DNA of 64,000 nt from Stratiolaelaps scimitus. Its lineage: Eukaryota > Arthropoda > Arachnida > Mesostigmata > Laelapidae. Numbering within the stretch: position 1 is the first letter of the stretch; every line of letters starts with the position of its first letter. The notes under the pieces are model-generated. The model saw nothing but the letters and a program-made list of their open reading frames with translations, had not been told where the DNA came from and did no database searches. The stretch is taken from positions 14,012,001-14,076,000 of the forward strand of contig JABWDB010000004.1 in the NCBI GenBank assembly GCA_019614645.1. Reading direction: 5' to 3'. Both the position numbers and the translations under genes were made by a program. Shown piece after piece: positions 10,559 through 21,907 of this stretch.

Positions 10559-11128
10559 CAACTGATTCGTCGAGGTGTGCAGCCTCAACAAGCGTCGCTT
10601 GCAGTTCGTCCTGCGTCTCAGTCAGCGTTGTGGCCACGAGTGTCTCGTACGCATCGCGGATCTCCTCATCGTTGGCAGCGTCTACGCTGCGTTTGATTTC
10701 GTCACAATGAAGGAGCAGCTCACTGAACTCATTGATGCGTCGTCCGATGCTGAGCGTCAATGAGCCGCGAATTCCTTCGGCTCTCGCCTTCAGCTGCTGG
10801 ATCTCCTGTAGCAGCGCTGCAGGGTCAAGGATGGCGTCTGCCTGTGAAGGCGACGTCGCCGACGTGATGGTCTTGGCGTTCGCGTTATTGTCAGCACGGG
10901 CAGCCGAACATGGCCGAGTGCTCGAGCTGTCGAGCGACAGCTGGTTGAGTCGCTGCCTGTTATTACTAGAGGTCATTAGCTGGAGTACGGTAGGATCAAG
11001 GCGGAACTGCTGCGCCGGTTGACGGCAGCGCAGTCGATCAATGTTCGCTAGCAACTCTTTGTGGTGTAGATACAGTGGGCCGAGGTCCAGCTCGGAGCGA
11101 GTAAACACGAGCTCGTCAATGGTGTCAC
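10559..11128 (-). CDS. Msp300: Nesprin/Msp-300-like exon: spectrin-like helices
   Basis: This 570-bp exon keeps phase 1 at both ends (acceptor TGTTTCAG, donor TTG|GTGCGT). It encodes a helical segment (HHKELLANIDRLRCRQPAQQ), a Ser/Ala/Asn-rich loop of about 50 residues (including SSSTRPCSAARADNNANAK), then two long amphipathic helices (ALLQEIQQLKARAEGIRGSL and LTETQDELQATLVEAAHL). The layout is that of a spectrin repeat with a long inserted loop. The donor is the GTGCGT at 10558-10553; an alternative GTACTG six bases on would break the phase with the next exon. Confidence 0.82.
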
Positions 11129-11682
11129 CTGAAACAGAGATCGATTATCCGTTGGGGTGTTAGTCACGCTCACTCGGCAGCGCGTGCGCAGAGCATGGCA
11201 ACAAAAGAAGAAAAAAAAGTAACAACGCCAAACAACGGACAACGGCTACCTGCAGCGGCAGTAGCAACAAGAGCAACAGCAGCAGCAGCAGCAAAAAAAA
11301 CGACGCGACCCCAGTCAGAAGTGATGTCGAGACAAGCAGACGTGTTAAACAATTGAAAAGTGAACAGGGATCACACAGAGTCGGATCCTACTTACGCCTC
11401 CATTTCCTAAAAGGGCGCTTCGAAGGATTCGACCGAGTCAAGCGAATCCCTTCGTTTAGATCGCACTGAAAGAGGACAGCGACTTCTAAGTCCTGCTTCT
11501 AGGAAGTCGCCATTATTATTAATCTATATGTCGCATACTGTTGTAGTCACGAACCCCTTAGTCCCCTTCGTCCCGACTACAACACCAGCAAGTGTTCAAT
11601 CAATTGGCAACACACACAGAAATCGAAATTGAGGACTTATCAGCAGTTTTTGTTGTCTAGCCATCCGGTGAACACAACTTAC
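11129..11682 (-). other. Intron, 554 bp
   Basis: Donor AGAG|GTAAGT and acceptor TGTTTCAG, phase 1. It contains a GCA/GCT-rich low-complexity run at about 11250-11295. No other element was seen. Confidence 0.82.
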
Positions 11683-12205
11683 CTCTCAAATCGCTCGCTT
11701 GTTCTTCCAGCTGCTGCAGCTGTCGTTCAGTGGCCTGGAGACGTTGGCCAACATCTTCGAGATTTTCATCGGAAAGCGGCAGCATTCCTGTAGCCATCTT
11801 CGTCATCTGGATGTCAACCTCGGTAAGCTCGACCATGACGTTGTGTTTGTCGAGCTCGAACCGGCTCCAATGGGATACAGCCTCGGCGGCGTGTGCCGCC
11901 CTCTCAGCGCAACTGGCGTTTAGCCTGTTCCACTTGGTGTTCAGTCGCTTGACACGAGCCAACAGCTCGTCGTTAACGAAGCCGGTGTTTGTAAGCTTCA
12001 GATGCAGCTGGCCCACCCGTGTATGCTGCTCGTCGATACGAGTCTCAAGGCTCTCTTTGATGGCCTGCACGTGCGCCAGCTCATCGGTTGTCGTCGAGTG
12101 AACTAACGTGAGATCTCGCTCAATGTCGAGCAGTGACTCTTCTGCCAGTGCGAGATTTGTACGTAGCTGGTTCCACCCAATCCGCATTGAGCGCAGCTGC
12201 TTGAC
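11683..12205 (-). CDS. Msp300: Nesprin/Msp-300-like exon: spectrin repeat pair
   Basis: This 523-bp exon enters in phase 0 after TATAACAG and leaves in phase 1 at AGAG|GTAAGT. It is almost wholly helical: IGWNQLRTNLALAEESLLDI and ELLARVKRLNTKWNRLNASC carry the Trp/Leu pattern of spectrin helices A and C, followed by WSRFELDKHNVMVELTEVDI and LQATERQLQQLEEQASDLRG. It belongs to the rod that precedes the KASH domain. Confidence 0.88.
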
Positions 12206-12476
12206 CTGTTATACATCGAAACAAGAGGAACCACGCGCGAGACAAAGATGTTATAATCGTTTTCGCATGATGAGAAATATCAAGGTAAAGATGATCAATA
12301 AATTACTCGATGTACCACATAATCTGCCTGCACTCCTCGCGATACAGACAGACTATTCGTATTCGCCAGGCGCAATCCCCATTCTTAACAACGTATTTGA
12401 TTGAATGAAAAACGTGTATTGACCAAGAACAAAAGGTTGTCAAAAATATCGAACGTGGCTCTTTTTGGCAACTTAC
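12206..12476 (-). other. Intron, 271 bp
   Basis: Phase 0 intron with donor AGA|GTAAGT and acceptor TATAACAG. The upstream frame stays open for a further ~170 bases into the intron, but the strong donor and matching acceptor define the exon end. Confidence 0.85.
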
Positions 12477-13788
12477 TCTAGTCTTGTACAGTTTGCAGAT
12501 GACCTCAATTCGTTTGCGACATTCCGTAAGCTGCTTTTTGATCGACTCTTCGGTCTCGGATGGCACTAGATCGTGGTAGTATTTGAGTAGCTCGGTAAAG
12601 CTTCGTTCCAGCGTGAGATAGCCTTCGGCGAGGTGCTTATTCGGTTTTTGTTTCTCGAGATCCTCCATTACCTTGTCCAACTCCGAAGGATCGTTAAAGG
12701 TGAACGGCCTATCGAGGTGCGCCCTCACGTCGTCCATGTTGTGATTGAACGCTTCGAGCGACGCCAGCAAGTCATTCTTGAGGATAAGGACCTGCTGAAG
12801 CCTCCTCTGCAGTTCGTCCATGTTCTTTTCATTCTCCTTTACGAGCTTACCGGACTTGGCAGCAATAGCAGGCAGCTTGCCGCAAAGTTGGTCTTGCAGT
12901 AGGCTAGCTTCGGACATGGGCACAATGTTCTCGTTAAGGTCATAGAAGAATTCCTCTACTGGTTTATCTTGGCTGGTGGCGATTTCCGAGTCAACCTGTC
13001 CATGACTCTCTTGTAGATATTCGAGCGCTGTCTGCTGGTCGACAACGATGGTGTTGAATGTTGGCCGCTGCAGTTCGTCGGCCTGGACGGCCAGTTCGCT
13101 GTTTGGCCGATCCTTTAGGACTTCATTCGCCGCGTCAACTATGTCTTTGATTTTGAGCGCGGCAAGATTAGTCTCGCTATCAAATGCATGCTCTTCGGCC
13201 AGTAACGGCAGATTGGCTGTAACACTTTGCTGGACATCTTGAATCGCCTTTATCTGCTGTTCGATATCTGCCTGCTGGAACATATCGCATACGGTACCTG
13301 CATCGCACACAGCGATACCGCAACGTAGCTTCAAGGTGTCGGATGCCAACTCGGTGAGAAGGAAATGGAGCTTCTCAATATACTCGCGGGTTGTTCCCAG
13401 CAGATCGTCTTCCTCGGCCAATTTTTCAAGTCTTTTCTCGATTTTTGCCAGCTCCTGTTCGAGCTCCATCTGGAAGTCAACCGTCAGCTTGTCTCTAGCG
13501 GCGATTAGCTTGCATCGAATGCGGACGGCGTATTCGCGCAGGTCGGCGGCCTGTGATCGTCTCTCTTCAGGGTTGGGCGACAGGCATGACAGACGGCTCG
13601 CTTGACTGGTGTACTCGAGCAGTTGGTTAACAAGAGACGACTTGTCCTCGCGGATAGCGATCGCTGTTTCGAGTTGGCAGAGCGTTTCAACCAGCCGCGT
13701 GAAGTCATTGTGCCACCGTCGCTGCAGTTCACATTGATTCGGTTGATTCTTCAGATGGTCGCTGGCCTTTAGCATCTCTTTCAGGCAT
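12477..13788 (-). CDS. Msp300: Nesprin/Msp-300-like exon: long spectrin-like rod segment
   Basis: This 1,312-bp exon (about 437 aa) enters in phase 2 after CCTTACAG and leaves in phase 0 at AGA|GTAAGT. It encodes continuous amphipathic helices, for example CELQRRWHNDFTRLVETLCQ, MELEQELAKIEKRLEKLAEE and MDELQRRLQQVLILKNDLLA, with Trp/Leu heptad patterns typical of divergent nesprin spectrin repeats (about four repeat lengths). No other domain was recognised. Confidence 0.88.
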
Positions 13789-14314
13789 CTGTAAGGAGGC
13801 AGAGTGTGCCTTAACGCTTTGTGTCTATAATCATTGGTGCGCTCTAGATCAGTGACGTTGATTTAGGATGAACCACGTTGAAATGTCTCGAACGGCTTAT
13901 TCAAGCAATCACGCATTTATTATGGGTGTATTTTTGCTTGCAATGTTTCAGCGGCTGGATAATATATTGTTTCAAAAAGGCACTTCAATCATGGAGACAA
14001 AATAAATTGTGAACAGTGTTGAGAACATTCAGTCAGGCAGCCGCAACTGAAAGCACTGGCGGCCAGCCTGGTATTACGCATTATCCAGCTGGGCTATTCG
14101 GCCGTTTCGAACAAACCATCTTGTGGCAAACAGCTAAGATCCCTTTTAGAAGATAGGCCCACCGGTCGTCGACTACAACTAGGCGGAGCCTATCAATGAA
14201 ATGGAAAGCTTTCACCTCTAACAATCCATAATAAAATCAAAGGTGCGCTGTACAATCTAAAAAGCTATATAAATATTATAGATGCACTCAAATCTGTCCT
14301 GTCCTTCTACGTAC
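13789..14314 (-). other. Intron, 526 bp
   Basis: Donor CAAAA|GTACGT and acceptor CCTTACAG, phase 2. No embedded element was recognised. Confidence 0.82.
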
Positions 14315-14596
14315 TTTTGCAGCTTCTTTTGATAGACCAGATCGCTTTTGTCCGGCTGTCTAAGCTCCTTCTCAACATTTTCCAACGTGCGAAGCACGTA
14401 TGTCGGATCAAAATCGTACGTCAGCTCGCCGGGAAGTGCGACGGTTCCGATAGCTGCGCGAACCTCAGGGTCTAGTTGGTGGTAGAGTTCAATCGGGGTC
14501 TCACACAAAACGATCTGTTCTTGAGCGTCCCTGACCCGTTGCTGCTCCTCCTGGAGGGCAGCGACCGTCCAAAGCCGCTCCGTAGTCGCCTGCCAT
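14315..14596 (-). CDS. Msp300: Nesprin/Msp-300-like exon: spectrin-like segment
   Basis: This 282-bp exon (94 aa) is in phase 2 at both ends, with acceptor CGTTGGCCAG and donor CAAAA|GTACGT. It encodes WQATTERLWTVAALQEEQQR and later YVLRTLENVEKELRQPDKSD: helical with conserved Trp, about one spectrin repeat. The alternative donor six bases downstream (GTAGAA) would break the phase with the next exon, so GTACGT was chosen. Confidence 0.8.
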
Positions 14597-15003
14597 CTGG
14601 CCAACGTGAAACATTATGGACGTTAGATTTAGCGTTGGTGATGTCATTGCTCGTTGCCAACGGCGCAACGAACTGTAAAAATAGTATTAATGTTTTCTTA
14701 CCTTTATATTTCTTCAAATACACACCGTTTGCGTATGTTTTATGTTGATTCAAGCAAATCCGCCGGATTTTTTTAAAAATAAATAGTTATTGCTTCATAT
14801 TACTGAACGATTTCGCGTATTATTAGTATGAGCTCCGGGAGAGGGGTTATACTGTCTCTCAGAGAGAAAGAGCGGGCTTATATCAGGGGAATATGCGTGT
14901 TGGCTCTACTGTTAGATTCCCTTCGCGGCCTAAGGCTCCTCAACAACAGCAGCTTTGTGCGACGAGCATGGGGTTCCGCATGCGTACACTTGGTTGCAGC
15001 AAG

Positions 15004-15262
15004 TCACGTATAGAGATTCTCCACAAAATATATAGTTTCATACACCTTTCCGGTGACTGAGGTTTTCGGAGGTAGAAGCCTATAGAAGGCGGTTTCGTCT
15101 AAATCCATGGCCATAATCGGCAAAATGTGGTCGCTGGAAATCTGTTCACACACCTCCTGTTCAGCGGGCTCGCCTGGGTACAAATACTGACGACGTTGGT
15201 AACTCTCGGGCTGCATGGGCAATTTGACCCATGTCTCGTCAATCGTGAGAGTGCGTTTGAAT
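15004..15262 (-). mobile_element. Fragment of a Tigger/pogo-like (DDE_1) transposase
   Basis: The minus strand encodes DLDETAFYRLLPPKTSV, which matches the (N/D)xDETgLfyrxLPxkT signature at the first catalytic Asp of Tigger/pogo/CENP-B-type transposases. About 30 residues upstream, QRRQYLYPGEPAEQEV corresponds loosely to the conserved Gly-Glu block before it. No other part of the element is evident, so it is a short fossil in the intron. Confidence 0.5.
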
Positions 15263-15842
15263 TTAATTTCAACTATGGTTTATTAACGGAACGGAACGGC
15301 GATCTTGAAAAAACGTAGACCACAAATCAAATCGGGATATCCCGTCTCTAAGCACGAATACGGTGTTTGCTTTCTTCAGTGGCATTGTTCAATGCTCATG
15401 ACAAATCATGTATATTCATACACTTCATTCATACACTACAGCCATCAATATACTTACAGTTCCCTGTGTAGATAAGCGATTTAAATAGAAACAGGTTAAA
15501 AACCATCCCTAGCAACGAATATAAGACGGCCCCTCATACCACAAATGAGTACACTTCACTAGTGTCACCTGGTGGTGCGGCAATAGATATTTCGCCGTAT
15601 ATTTCTTTGCCACGGCTAATGGAAGAAAATAGAGATAAAGTTTTATCCCATTGCCACAGCCAATGTGATAGAAATTGTGCATTTAACATCTACTTCCTAG
15701 TAGTAGTGACTAGGTTGTTATTTATGCTTTGGCGTTTATATTATGTAACACTAGAATATATGACGTGGTTATAGAGCATCCTTAGAATACAGATTGCATA
15801 TAATTAGCATCACTTAATAAATAGTGCTCCTTGTGCGACATT

Positions 15843-15844
15843 AC

Positions 15845-15876
<32 letters not shown>
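15843..15876. repeat. ATT trinucleotide microsatellite
   Basis: About eleven TTA/ATT repeats within the large intron. Confidence 0.92.
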
Positions 15877-15878
<2 letters not shown>

Positions 15879-16429
15879 AATATAACTGCACCACATTTAT
15901 AATAAACAGTAATGTCGCACAAAATTGCCCAATAGTGACTTTAAAGTCAGTCTTCATTTTCTCATCAACTCGACATCGGTTCATCCATGAATCGCTTCTA
16001 CAGGGGAAGAGCTGTGCAGTGTGAAAGACTGCACCACGCATGCTTGCAGAATATACCATAGACTGTTAGCGGCTGGTTGCGTATCCGAGCGAAAAGCAAA
16101 CGCACCGAGGCCAGCCTACGCAGAAATGTGTCTGTCAGAATCGGTGACGGAATATATAATATTATAAGACACCAAAATGAGAAAAATGCTTGAAGGAATA
16201 GATAGAAGATGCAGTTTCGGCAGCATGAGAACGGGGAGAAGATAACAACGACGTGCTTCGTCTGGTTATGTAAATGCCAAGGAGGATCCAAGGAATTACA
16301 CGCTATTAAATACTAATCCCTTCTGAGAAAATTAGTTAACCGGGTCATCGCCTAGCGAAGCTGATTATGCAATGGTATTATATATAAAATGCACATAACA
16401 TAACCATATGTCCCAGTACCGTTCCAATA

Positions 16430-16446
16430 AATATATATATATATAT
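16430..16446. repeat. AT microsatellite
   Basis: A short AT run within the large intron. Confidence 0.85.
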
Positions 16447-16999
16447 GGGTGTCGCTTTTATTAATGCTATATAATAATCATAACGATATATTCAACTAGA
16501 GGAGTCCGTTCACAGAGATGATTTAGATAAGGCCCCACCTTTCATCAGTCGGAGCGTTGACGAAAGAACTTAGAAGGGTATAACAGGCCCGACCCTTTTT
16601 GTTTGATAGCATTTTCGCAATGCTTGCCGTAGAGCCGGATTTATTGTTTTCACAAGGAACACACGCAACGCTCAGGAGTCGTGAAAGTATCTGTATTTAA
16701 GCACAGTCTCATAACCTTCCACCGAACGTCTACTTGTCGATCATATAATGCTGAGAGCAATACCAGCTATCAATACTCATTGTGAGCTCGGTGCGCACTA
16801 GACAAAACACATCAGTCGCTGGAAGTGTCGGCGGGTCAAACTACAACCAACAGTGAACACAATCGGCTAGAGAAGCTGCACCTTTAGATCAGACTTCCTT
16901 TTCTTTTAAGTTGCGATAACAGCAACACGACGCTGGCCTAACCTTCCAAAGGAACTTGCTCTAGAGAATAACTTGCTCTCTGGTCCCGTATAGTTAGTA

Positions 17000-17860
17000 T
17001 TTGGAAAATGATAAATCACATATAGACACACTGCAGAACGAATACAATCGCCGGCGCCGCCGAACTGATCGTCAGCAACACACAACAAAAACGCCAACTG
17101 ACGAGTGTGCCCCCGCACAAGTTGTCACACTTGACGGCTACCCTTTCTCGGCTTCGGTCAACTTGAAAGCAATTTTTCGCCGGCCACCGGCTCCTTGGGA
17201 TGGGCAACACGCAAGAGCGGGTCAATGTGACAAACGAACTTTGGCTCCGCTCACCGAAACTACGTCAAACTTCTTTCACATCACGCGGACACAACCACTC
17301 GCGCACACGCGCAAACCTAGACACTCAAGTGTGCAGGGACACACATGGCCCACTATGGCTGTACGCAATCGAAAATCGGAGTCGACGCTCACCGACACCG
17401 TCGGCGCGACCGTCTGGGGCTGACGAACAGCAAGAATATCAACCGACTCAGTGAGGAAGCACTTGAGACATTGGTGGTCGTAGTTTATGCTGTCAGGGGC
17501 TCCTCGCCGCTGTCCACCACAGATTGCCGAAATGGAGCCGGTGACAGTCGGGCACGAGATTTTCGAACAGAACTTGCCGTTCACTGTCTCGTTGCTTCGT
17601 TGCGCCAGCAGAGTCAATACCGCTCGGTACAGCATGGACGGCCACTGCATCGGCCACGTGCGTTTCGAGTGGCGTTGAATGGACAAATGGATGAGTAGGC
17701 AGCGCGGGTATGGTGGACTCTCTCCACATCGCGCAGTGGCTAGCTCGCTGTACGGATGTGAACAACGACGGCGGCAGTCACTGAGCGACGAGCGGTATCG
17801 ACTATCCGACCCGGATTGATGTCCAGCATCACCGCCATCCTAATTGTTGAAAAAATAGGA
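17000..17860 (-). promoter_or_regulatory. GC-richer island in the large intron, possible internal promoter
   Basis: In an otherwise AT-rich intron this stretch is visibly GC-richer and open in several frames. On the minus strand an arthropod Inr-like TCAGT lies at 17784-17780, and a donor-like CG|GTGAGC at 17392-17391 would end a first exon of about 390 bases. KASH genes commonly use internal promoters for short isoforms, so a short-isoform promoter is possible. The coding start and the phase needed at 14596 were not established. Confidence 0.25.
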
Positions 17861-18231
17861 GATGTTTTTGGAAAACATCCTGATCGTGGTCTACCGCGAT
17901 GACTTCTCCTACGCGTGTGACAAGCTGCCGGTAGCCCTTATACTAAGCGTTGTTGGAAGAGAGCGCTGGAGCACGAAAGTGGAGATGATAAATAAGTGTT
18001 CTAGACAAGTGGTGTGGATGCTCAATGTTGGCTGAGAGTCAGCCCGAAAATATTTATTTATTTAGACAACCAGAATTACCGACAGCGTATGCATGAACAT
18101 CGATAGCGCGAACGGCGTTTGCTGTTCGTGTGTTTGTATGCCTAAGGAAAGGAGCATGTTCGATGGCATGCATAACTCAATTGCTGTGGCTATCTTTATC
18201 TCTGCCAGCTTCCGATCGAAGTTCGACATAC

Positions 18232-18240
<9 letters not shown>

Positions 18241-18264
<24 letters not shown>
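18241..18264. repeat. AT microsatellite
   Basis: Twelve AT repeats immediately beside the hairpin at 18274-18380. Confidence 0.92.
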
Positions 18265-18271
<7 letters not shown>

Positions 18272-18273
18272 AA

Positions 18274-18380
18274 CATAAGCCAGATGGTTCCATGCTCGGC
18301 AATTGTTCAGAACAATTTTGTTATATATATGATAAAATGTTCTGAGCAATTTCCGGGCGTGGAACCATCTCTAGCTTATG
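18274..18380 (-). ncRNA. Candidate intronic pre-miRNA-like hairpin
   Basis: Bases 18274-18314 and 18338-18380 are imperfect inverted repeats: cataagc, agatggttcca and tcagaaca pair with gcttatg, tggaaccatct and tgttctga, with a few mismatches or bulges and a loop of about 23 nt. A stem of about 41 bp with a terminal loop is the size of an animal pre-miRNA with its lower stem. The strand is given as that of the host gene; the other strand would also fold. A short MITE is the main alternative. I do not recognise the arm sequences as a known miRNA. Confidence 0.35.
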
Positions 18381-19011
18381 TCTAATTGTTATTTAAATAA
18401 TTTGTTTATTTGTCAGTTAAAGCATCCGGCGGAATGACTAACGTGTAAAGGTATATGATAAAGGACGATAGTTTAACTACGTATTAGAACATGTATAAAC
18501 AAAAATACGTGAACTACAGGGGGGTAGTAAAGTTCAGCAACTCGATGGGATTCATTCCAAAGTTGGCTAGTTTTGAAGTTGACCTTCCATAGAAATTTTT
18601 GTTTCTATAGATACATATTTAGACGGTAGCATATATTGGAAAACAAAAGTCGGAGAGGAAATTTACAGAAGACAATGTTCAACTTTCAAGACTCTACCTG
18701 AGGTGCTTGTGCTAAATGATTTCAAATATGACCTCTGTGATAGCGTTTTGTGGGCTTTTCTTTTTTGTTATGAAACACATAATCCTATTTAAATATGTAT
18801 ATATAGAAAGTAGACAAAATATGTAAATAGATATATAAATAATAAATCTATATTACTAAATATATAAAAATAATAATCTATACTTTCGGGAGTCTTACGG
18901 TCAGTAGACCAGCGCGTGGCACAGAAGTCCCTCCCTCAAGATTGAGTTTGCTTATATTTTAGATGGTACATTTAGAAAATTACTGTAAAAGGAAGAAAAT
19001 TATGTTCTTAC

Positions 19012-19566
19012 GTCTTTGTGATATTCTCCACCTTCTGTGGGAAGTTCTTCACCGAGCGGAGTTTCGTTAAGAGGCTCTCCCGATTCTGCATTACTTGCTG
19101 GAGTGCACCTACACCCACGTGAACCATTTGAGCATCGTCGATGGCCACCTGCATCTGCTGAAGGAAATCATCCGCTTCGCGTAGGGTACCTTCCTCTTGC
19201 GATAGCTCACTGATGCGTCTGTCGACAACTTCTCGGAGTCCATTTATTCGACTGTTCACTTGTTGCAGGCCGCGGTGCATAGTGACCATCAGGCGAGCGT
19301 CGATTCGTCTCAACGCTGCGACAATCAAAAGGCGTAAGCTTCGAAGTCGCTCGGGATCGTTTTCGGCGCCAATGTTACCAGCTACAAGTTGGCCCTCGAA
19401 TATGTCATGCTGAACCTCGAGAATTAGAGTCTGAATGTCTTCCTCGAGTGGAGATGGGCAAGGCTTTTCTTCAGACGACGCTTTATTGGCAGAGTCGCTG
19501 ACGGCATCGAGAATAGCGGCCATACGGTGGCTAGTCGTGTTCGTGCCTACCTCTTCATAATGTTGG
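19012..19566 (-). CDS. Msp300: Nesprin/Msp-300-like exon: spectrin-like segment
   Basis: This 555-bp exon is in phase 2 at both ends (acceptor ACTTTCAG, donor GAC|GTAAGA). It encodes helical sequence, for example LEEDIQTLILEVQHDIFEGQ, RLRSLRLLIVAALRRIDARL and ISELSQEEGTLREADDFLQQ, with spectrin-like heptads. It follows a very small intron (131 bp). Confidence 0.85.
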
Positions 19567-19697
19567 CTGAAAGTGAGCATAGAACATAGGAAGTTAAAAT
19601 CGGAGATGAAGCGCCTTTAGATAGACACGCATCTGGCTGTATATGACGGTGGTCGCGTTAAACATCAACGTGTATGCTCGAACAGGGAGGAACTTAC

Positions 19698-19878
19698 TTC
19701 CAGCTGTCGACTGCTTGCAGGCCACACGGTATATCAAATGATGGACTCTTCTTATCTCGAACCATACTTAGGAGGAGCTCTCGAAGGTTCCTTACGGCAC
19801 GAGCCGGAAGGTCTTTGGTGGCGTTGATGATTTCGTCTCCGAACCTTTCCAAATCATTGGCTACATCGTGCAGCATTT
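19698..19878 (-). CDS. Msp300: Nesprin/Msp-300-like exon: helical segment
   Basis: This 181-bp exon enters in phase 1 after TGTTTTCAG and leaves in phase 2 at GAA|GTAAGT. It encodes EMLHDVANDLERFGDEIINA and LPARAVRNLRELLLSM, helical sequence of the same rod. Introns on either side are 226 and 131 bp. Confidence 0.85.
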
Positions 19879-20104
19879 CTGAAAACAGCGGTAGGAATGT
19901 CAGCAATTAGCTTGAGAAAAATTGGTAGATTCGATTTATTAAATTGGTCTGATAACGTTCCACAATCGATGTCATCGTGTTGTCCAGCTTCAAATGAGAA
20001 ATGCAAGCCGATTTCTGAAAATGAAATCGATTGCGGTTAGCTATCCGAATAATTAAAAAATATATCAACTTCAAAATGCTTTGCATGCCCTATTGGCATC
20101 TTAC

Positions 20105-20807
20105 CAGCCTGCCTAGATGAAAGCTTGGTGGCGAGATCTCTAGCATCGAGTGAAAGACGACTGGTATCGATCATATCGAGGATAGCATCGGCCTTCAGCA
20201 ATGCGGGGACGCTGTTGTTTTCGGCGAATTGGTCTTGAAGCTTCTCAGCTGTTCGAAGCTGTTCGATAACGTCCCGATCGTTCGACTCCTTGACCTGCTG
20301 TCGAAGTCGACATCGAAGAGCTGTTCGTACTTCAATCCGGCATCTTCTCAGCTCGCGTAGACGGTTGTAGACGGCTCGTAGTACTTCTTCCACGAGCACA
20401 GTATTGGTTGGCAGCTCTTGTATTCGCAGGGCAAGTCGCTGCTCGTCGAGAGATGTAACTTCTGCTGGAATAACATCCTGCGTAACCTGCCACATGTCAG
20501 CGTAAAGCCTCTGCGCATTACGCAGACGAAGAATTGTATCATCTGCGAGTTGGACACCCTCGATGCAACGCGCGATCGCCTGCGACAGGTCGTGCTCACT
20601 TTTCATTGCTGACTGCTGAAGTTTATAGAGCGATGTCTTAAGGGAATGCCGGAGCGATGTTAGGTAGTTGATGGCCGCATCCAGATCATCTAGTGTGGCT
20701 ACCTGTAGTGGAACGTTTTCGATGAAGTCACGATCGATTTGAGCACACACGATGTTGGCGTGATGGCTAAGATTTCTGCTCAGTTCAGTGGTGTTCTTTG
20801 AGGTTCG
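20105..20807 (-). CDS. Msp300: Nesprin/Msp-300-like exon: spectrin-like segment
   Basis: This 703-bp exon enters in phase 0 after TTTTTCAG and leaves in phase 1 at GCTG|GTAAGA. It encodes SKNTTELSRNLSHHANIVCA, then long helices such as LDAAINYLTSLRHSLKTSLY, ILRLRNAQRLYADMWQVTQD and VLRAVYNRLRELRRCRIEVR. Divergent spectrin repeats are the best reading. Confidence 0.87.
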
Positions 20808-21065
20808 CTGAAAAATAACAAAATGGGATGATTTCTAGAGTTTAGCTTTGAAGCTATGAGAATATATATGAATGAATCAGTGGTGTTGCTTGCAAATGAC
20901 ATCTTGCCGCCAATATTATATTTGAATATATTTCTAGATAGCGAAATCCTGGAACCCAGCAAAGTTCTAACATCAATGCAATGACTAAAACCATGATTTA
21001 TGCTTAGGTATAATGCCCAAAATTATTTACTACCTATATGACACGATGCCATCTTTTCTACTTAC
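20808..21065 (-). other. Intron, 258 bp
   Basis: Donor CGG|GTAAGT and acceptor TTTTTCAG, phase 0. Nothing further was seen. Confidence 0.87.
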
Positions 21066-21907
21066 CCGGGTAAGTTTTGGTTTTAACCGTTGAGTTTGTG
21101 GTGCATGCTGTTGCGTGGCTGTTGCCAGCATCTGTAAGGCAGAATCAATATCGTCGAGCATTGTCTGCAGTTGTGAATCCTTGGGAAAGAGACGTCCCGC
21201 CTGGTCCTGCAACAGCTGGAATAAATTACGAAGCTGCGATTGCTCCTCGATCGCGGCGGAATGGTTCAGCTGCGTGTCAACGTGACGCTGAAGGAAGATC
21301 ACCTTTTCCATCAGAAGTCGTAATAGGTGTAGATATTCGACACGGGAGACGTTATCCGTTGAGGATCGTTGAACAAGACGTTCCGCCAGAGAGCACAGGT
21401 TATGTGTCGGTTCAGCTATCGTAGGCCGCACGATGGGCGGTGGCTCTGCCTGCTGAACCTGAACGCCTTCAGCAGTAAAAATGCCATCTGATGTTTCCTT
21501 ATCTATGCCTGTTAGCATGTATCGAAGCATTTGTAGCTCGAGATCGCGTGTGCTGTCGTCGCTTGACCGGTCTAGAGAGTCGAGTTGACGTTGGCGCTCC
21601 TCGAGTTGGCGAACTGTTCCGTCCACTTCGCTCTGTTTGGTTAGACAGTCTTTGCTTAACCGTTGTATGAGTAGGATGAGGTCATGGAGGCGTTGCTTGT
21701 ACATCTGGAACGAGGATGACGCTCGTAACAGGGATACGTCTAAATTGAGAATTTGCCGGGCGACATCGAGCACGTCACTCAGGTGCTTGTCCTTGGCAGC
21801 AAGATCTTGATCCTCGGTAAGCGTGTCAGATGTTTCAATCTCAATGAGTTCTGCTGAACCTGGCACGGGACCTACGCTGTGCTCAGGAAGTTCCTCCTTT
21901 GGCTCAC
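21066..21907 (-). CDS. Msp300: Nesprin/Msp-300-like exon: first helical exon after the giant exon
   Basis: This 842-bp exon enters in phase 1 after TCATTAG (completing a Gly codon from the giant exon) and leaves in phase 0 at CGG|GTAAGT. It starts acidic and unstructured (EPKEELPEHSVGPVPGSAEL), then turns helical: QMYKQRLHDLILLIQRLSKD, VDGTVRQLEERQRQLDSLD, LLRLLMEKVIFLQRHVDTQL and LRNLFQLLQDQAGRLFPKD. It marks the switch from the disordered repetitive region to the spectrin-like rod. Confidence 0.88.

Larger units (their letters stand above)
14597..19011 (-). other. Large intron (4.4 kb) of the nesprin-like gene
   Basis: Phase 2 intron with donor GAC|GTAAGA and acceptor CGTTGGCCAG. It holds a Tigger-like transposase fossil (15004-15262), ATT and TA microsatellites, a GC-richer island (17000-17860), and a long imperfect hairpin (18274-18380). 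An extra cassette exon inside it cannot be excluded, but direct joining keeps the frame. Confidence 0.75.

Noticed and set aside
17001..17765. Open frames of 84-140 codons on both strands in the GC-richer intron island
   Set aside because: They are explained by higher GC and fewer stops; no protein family features. Kept only as a possible promoter region.
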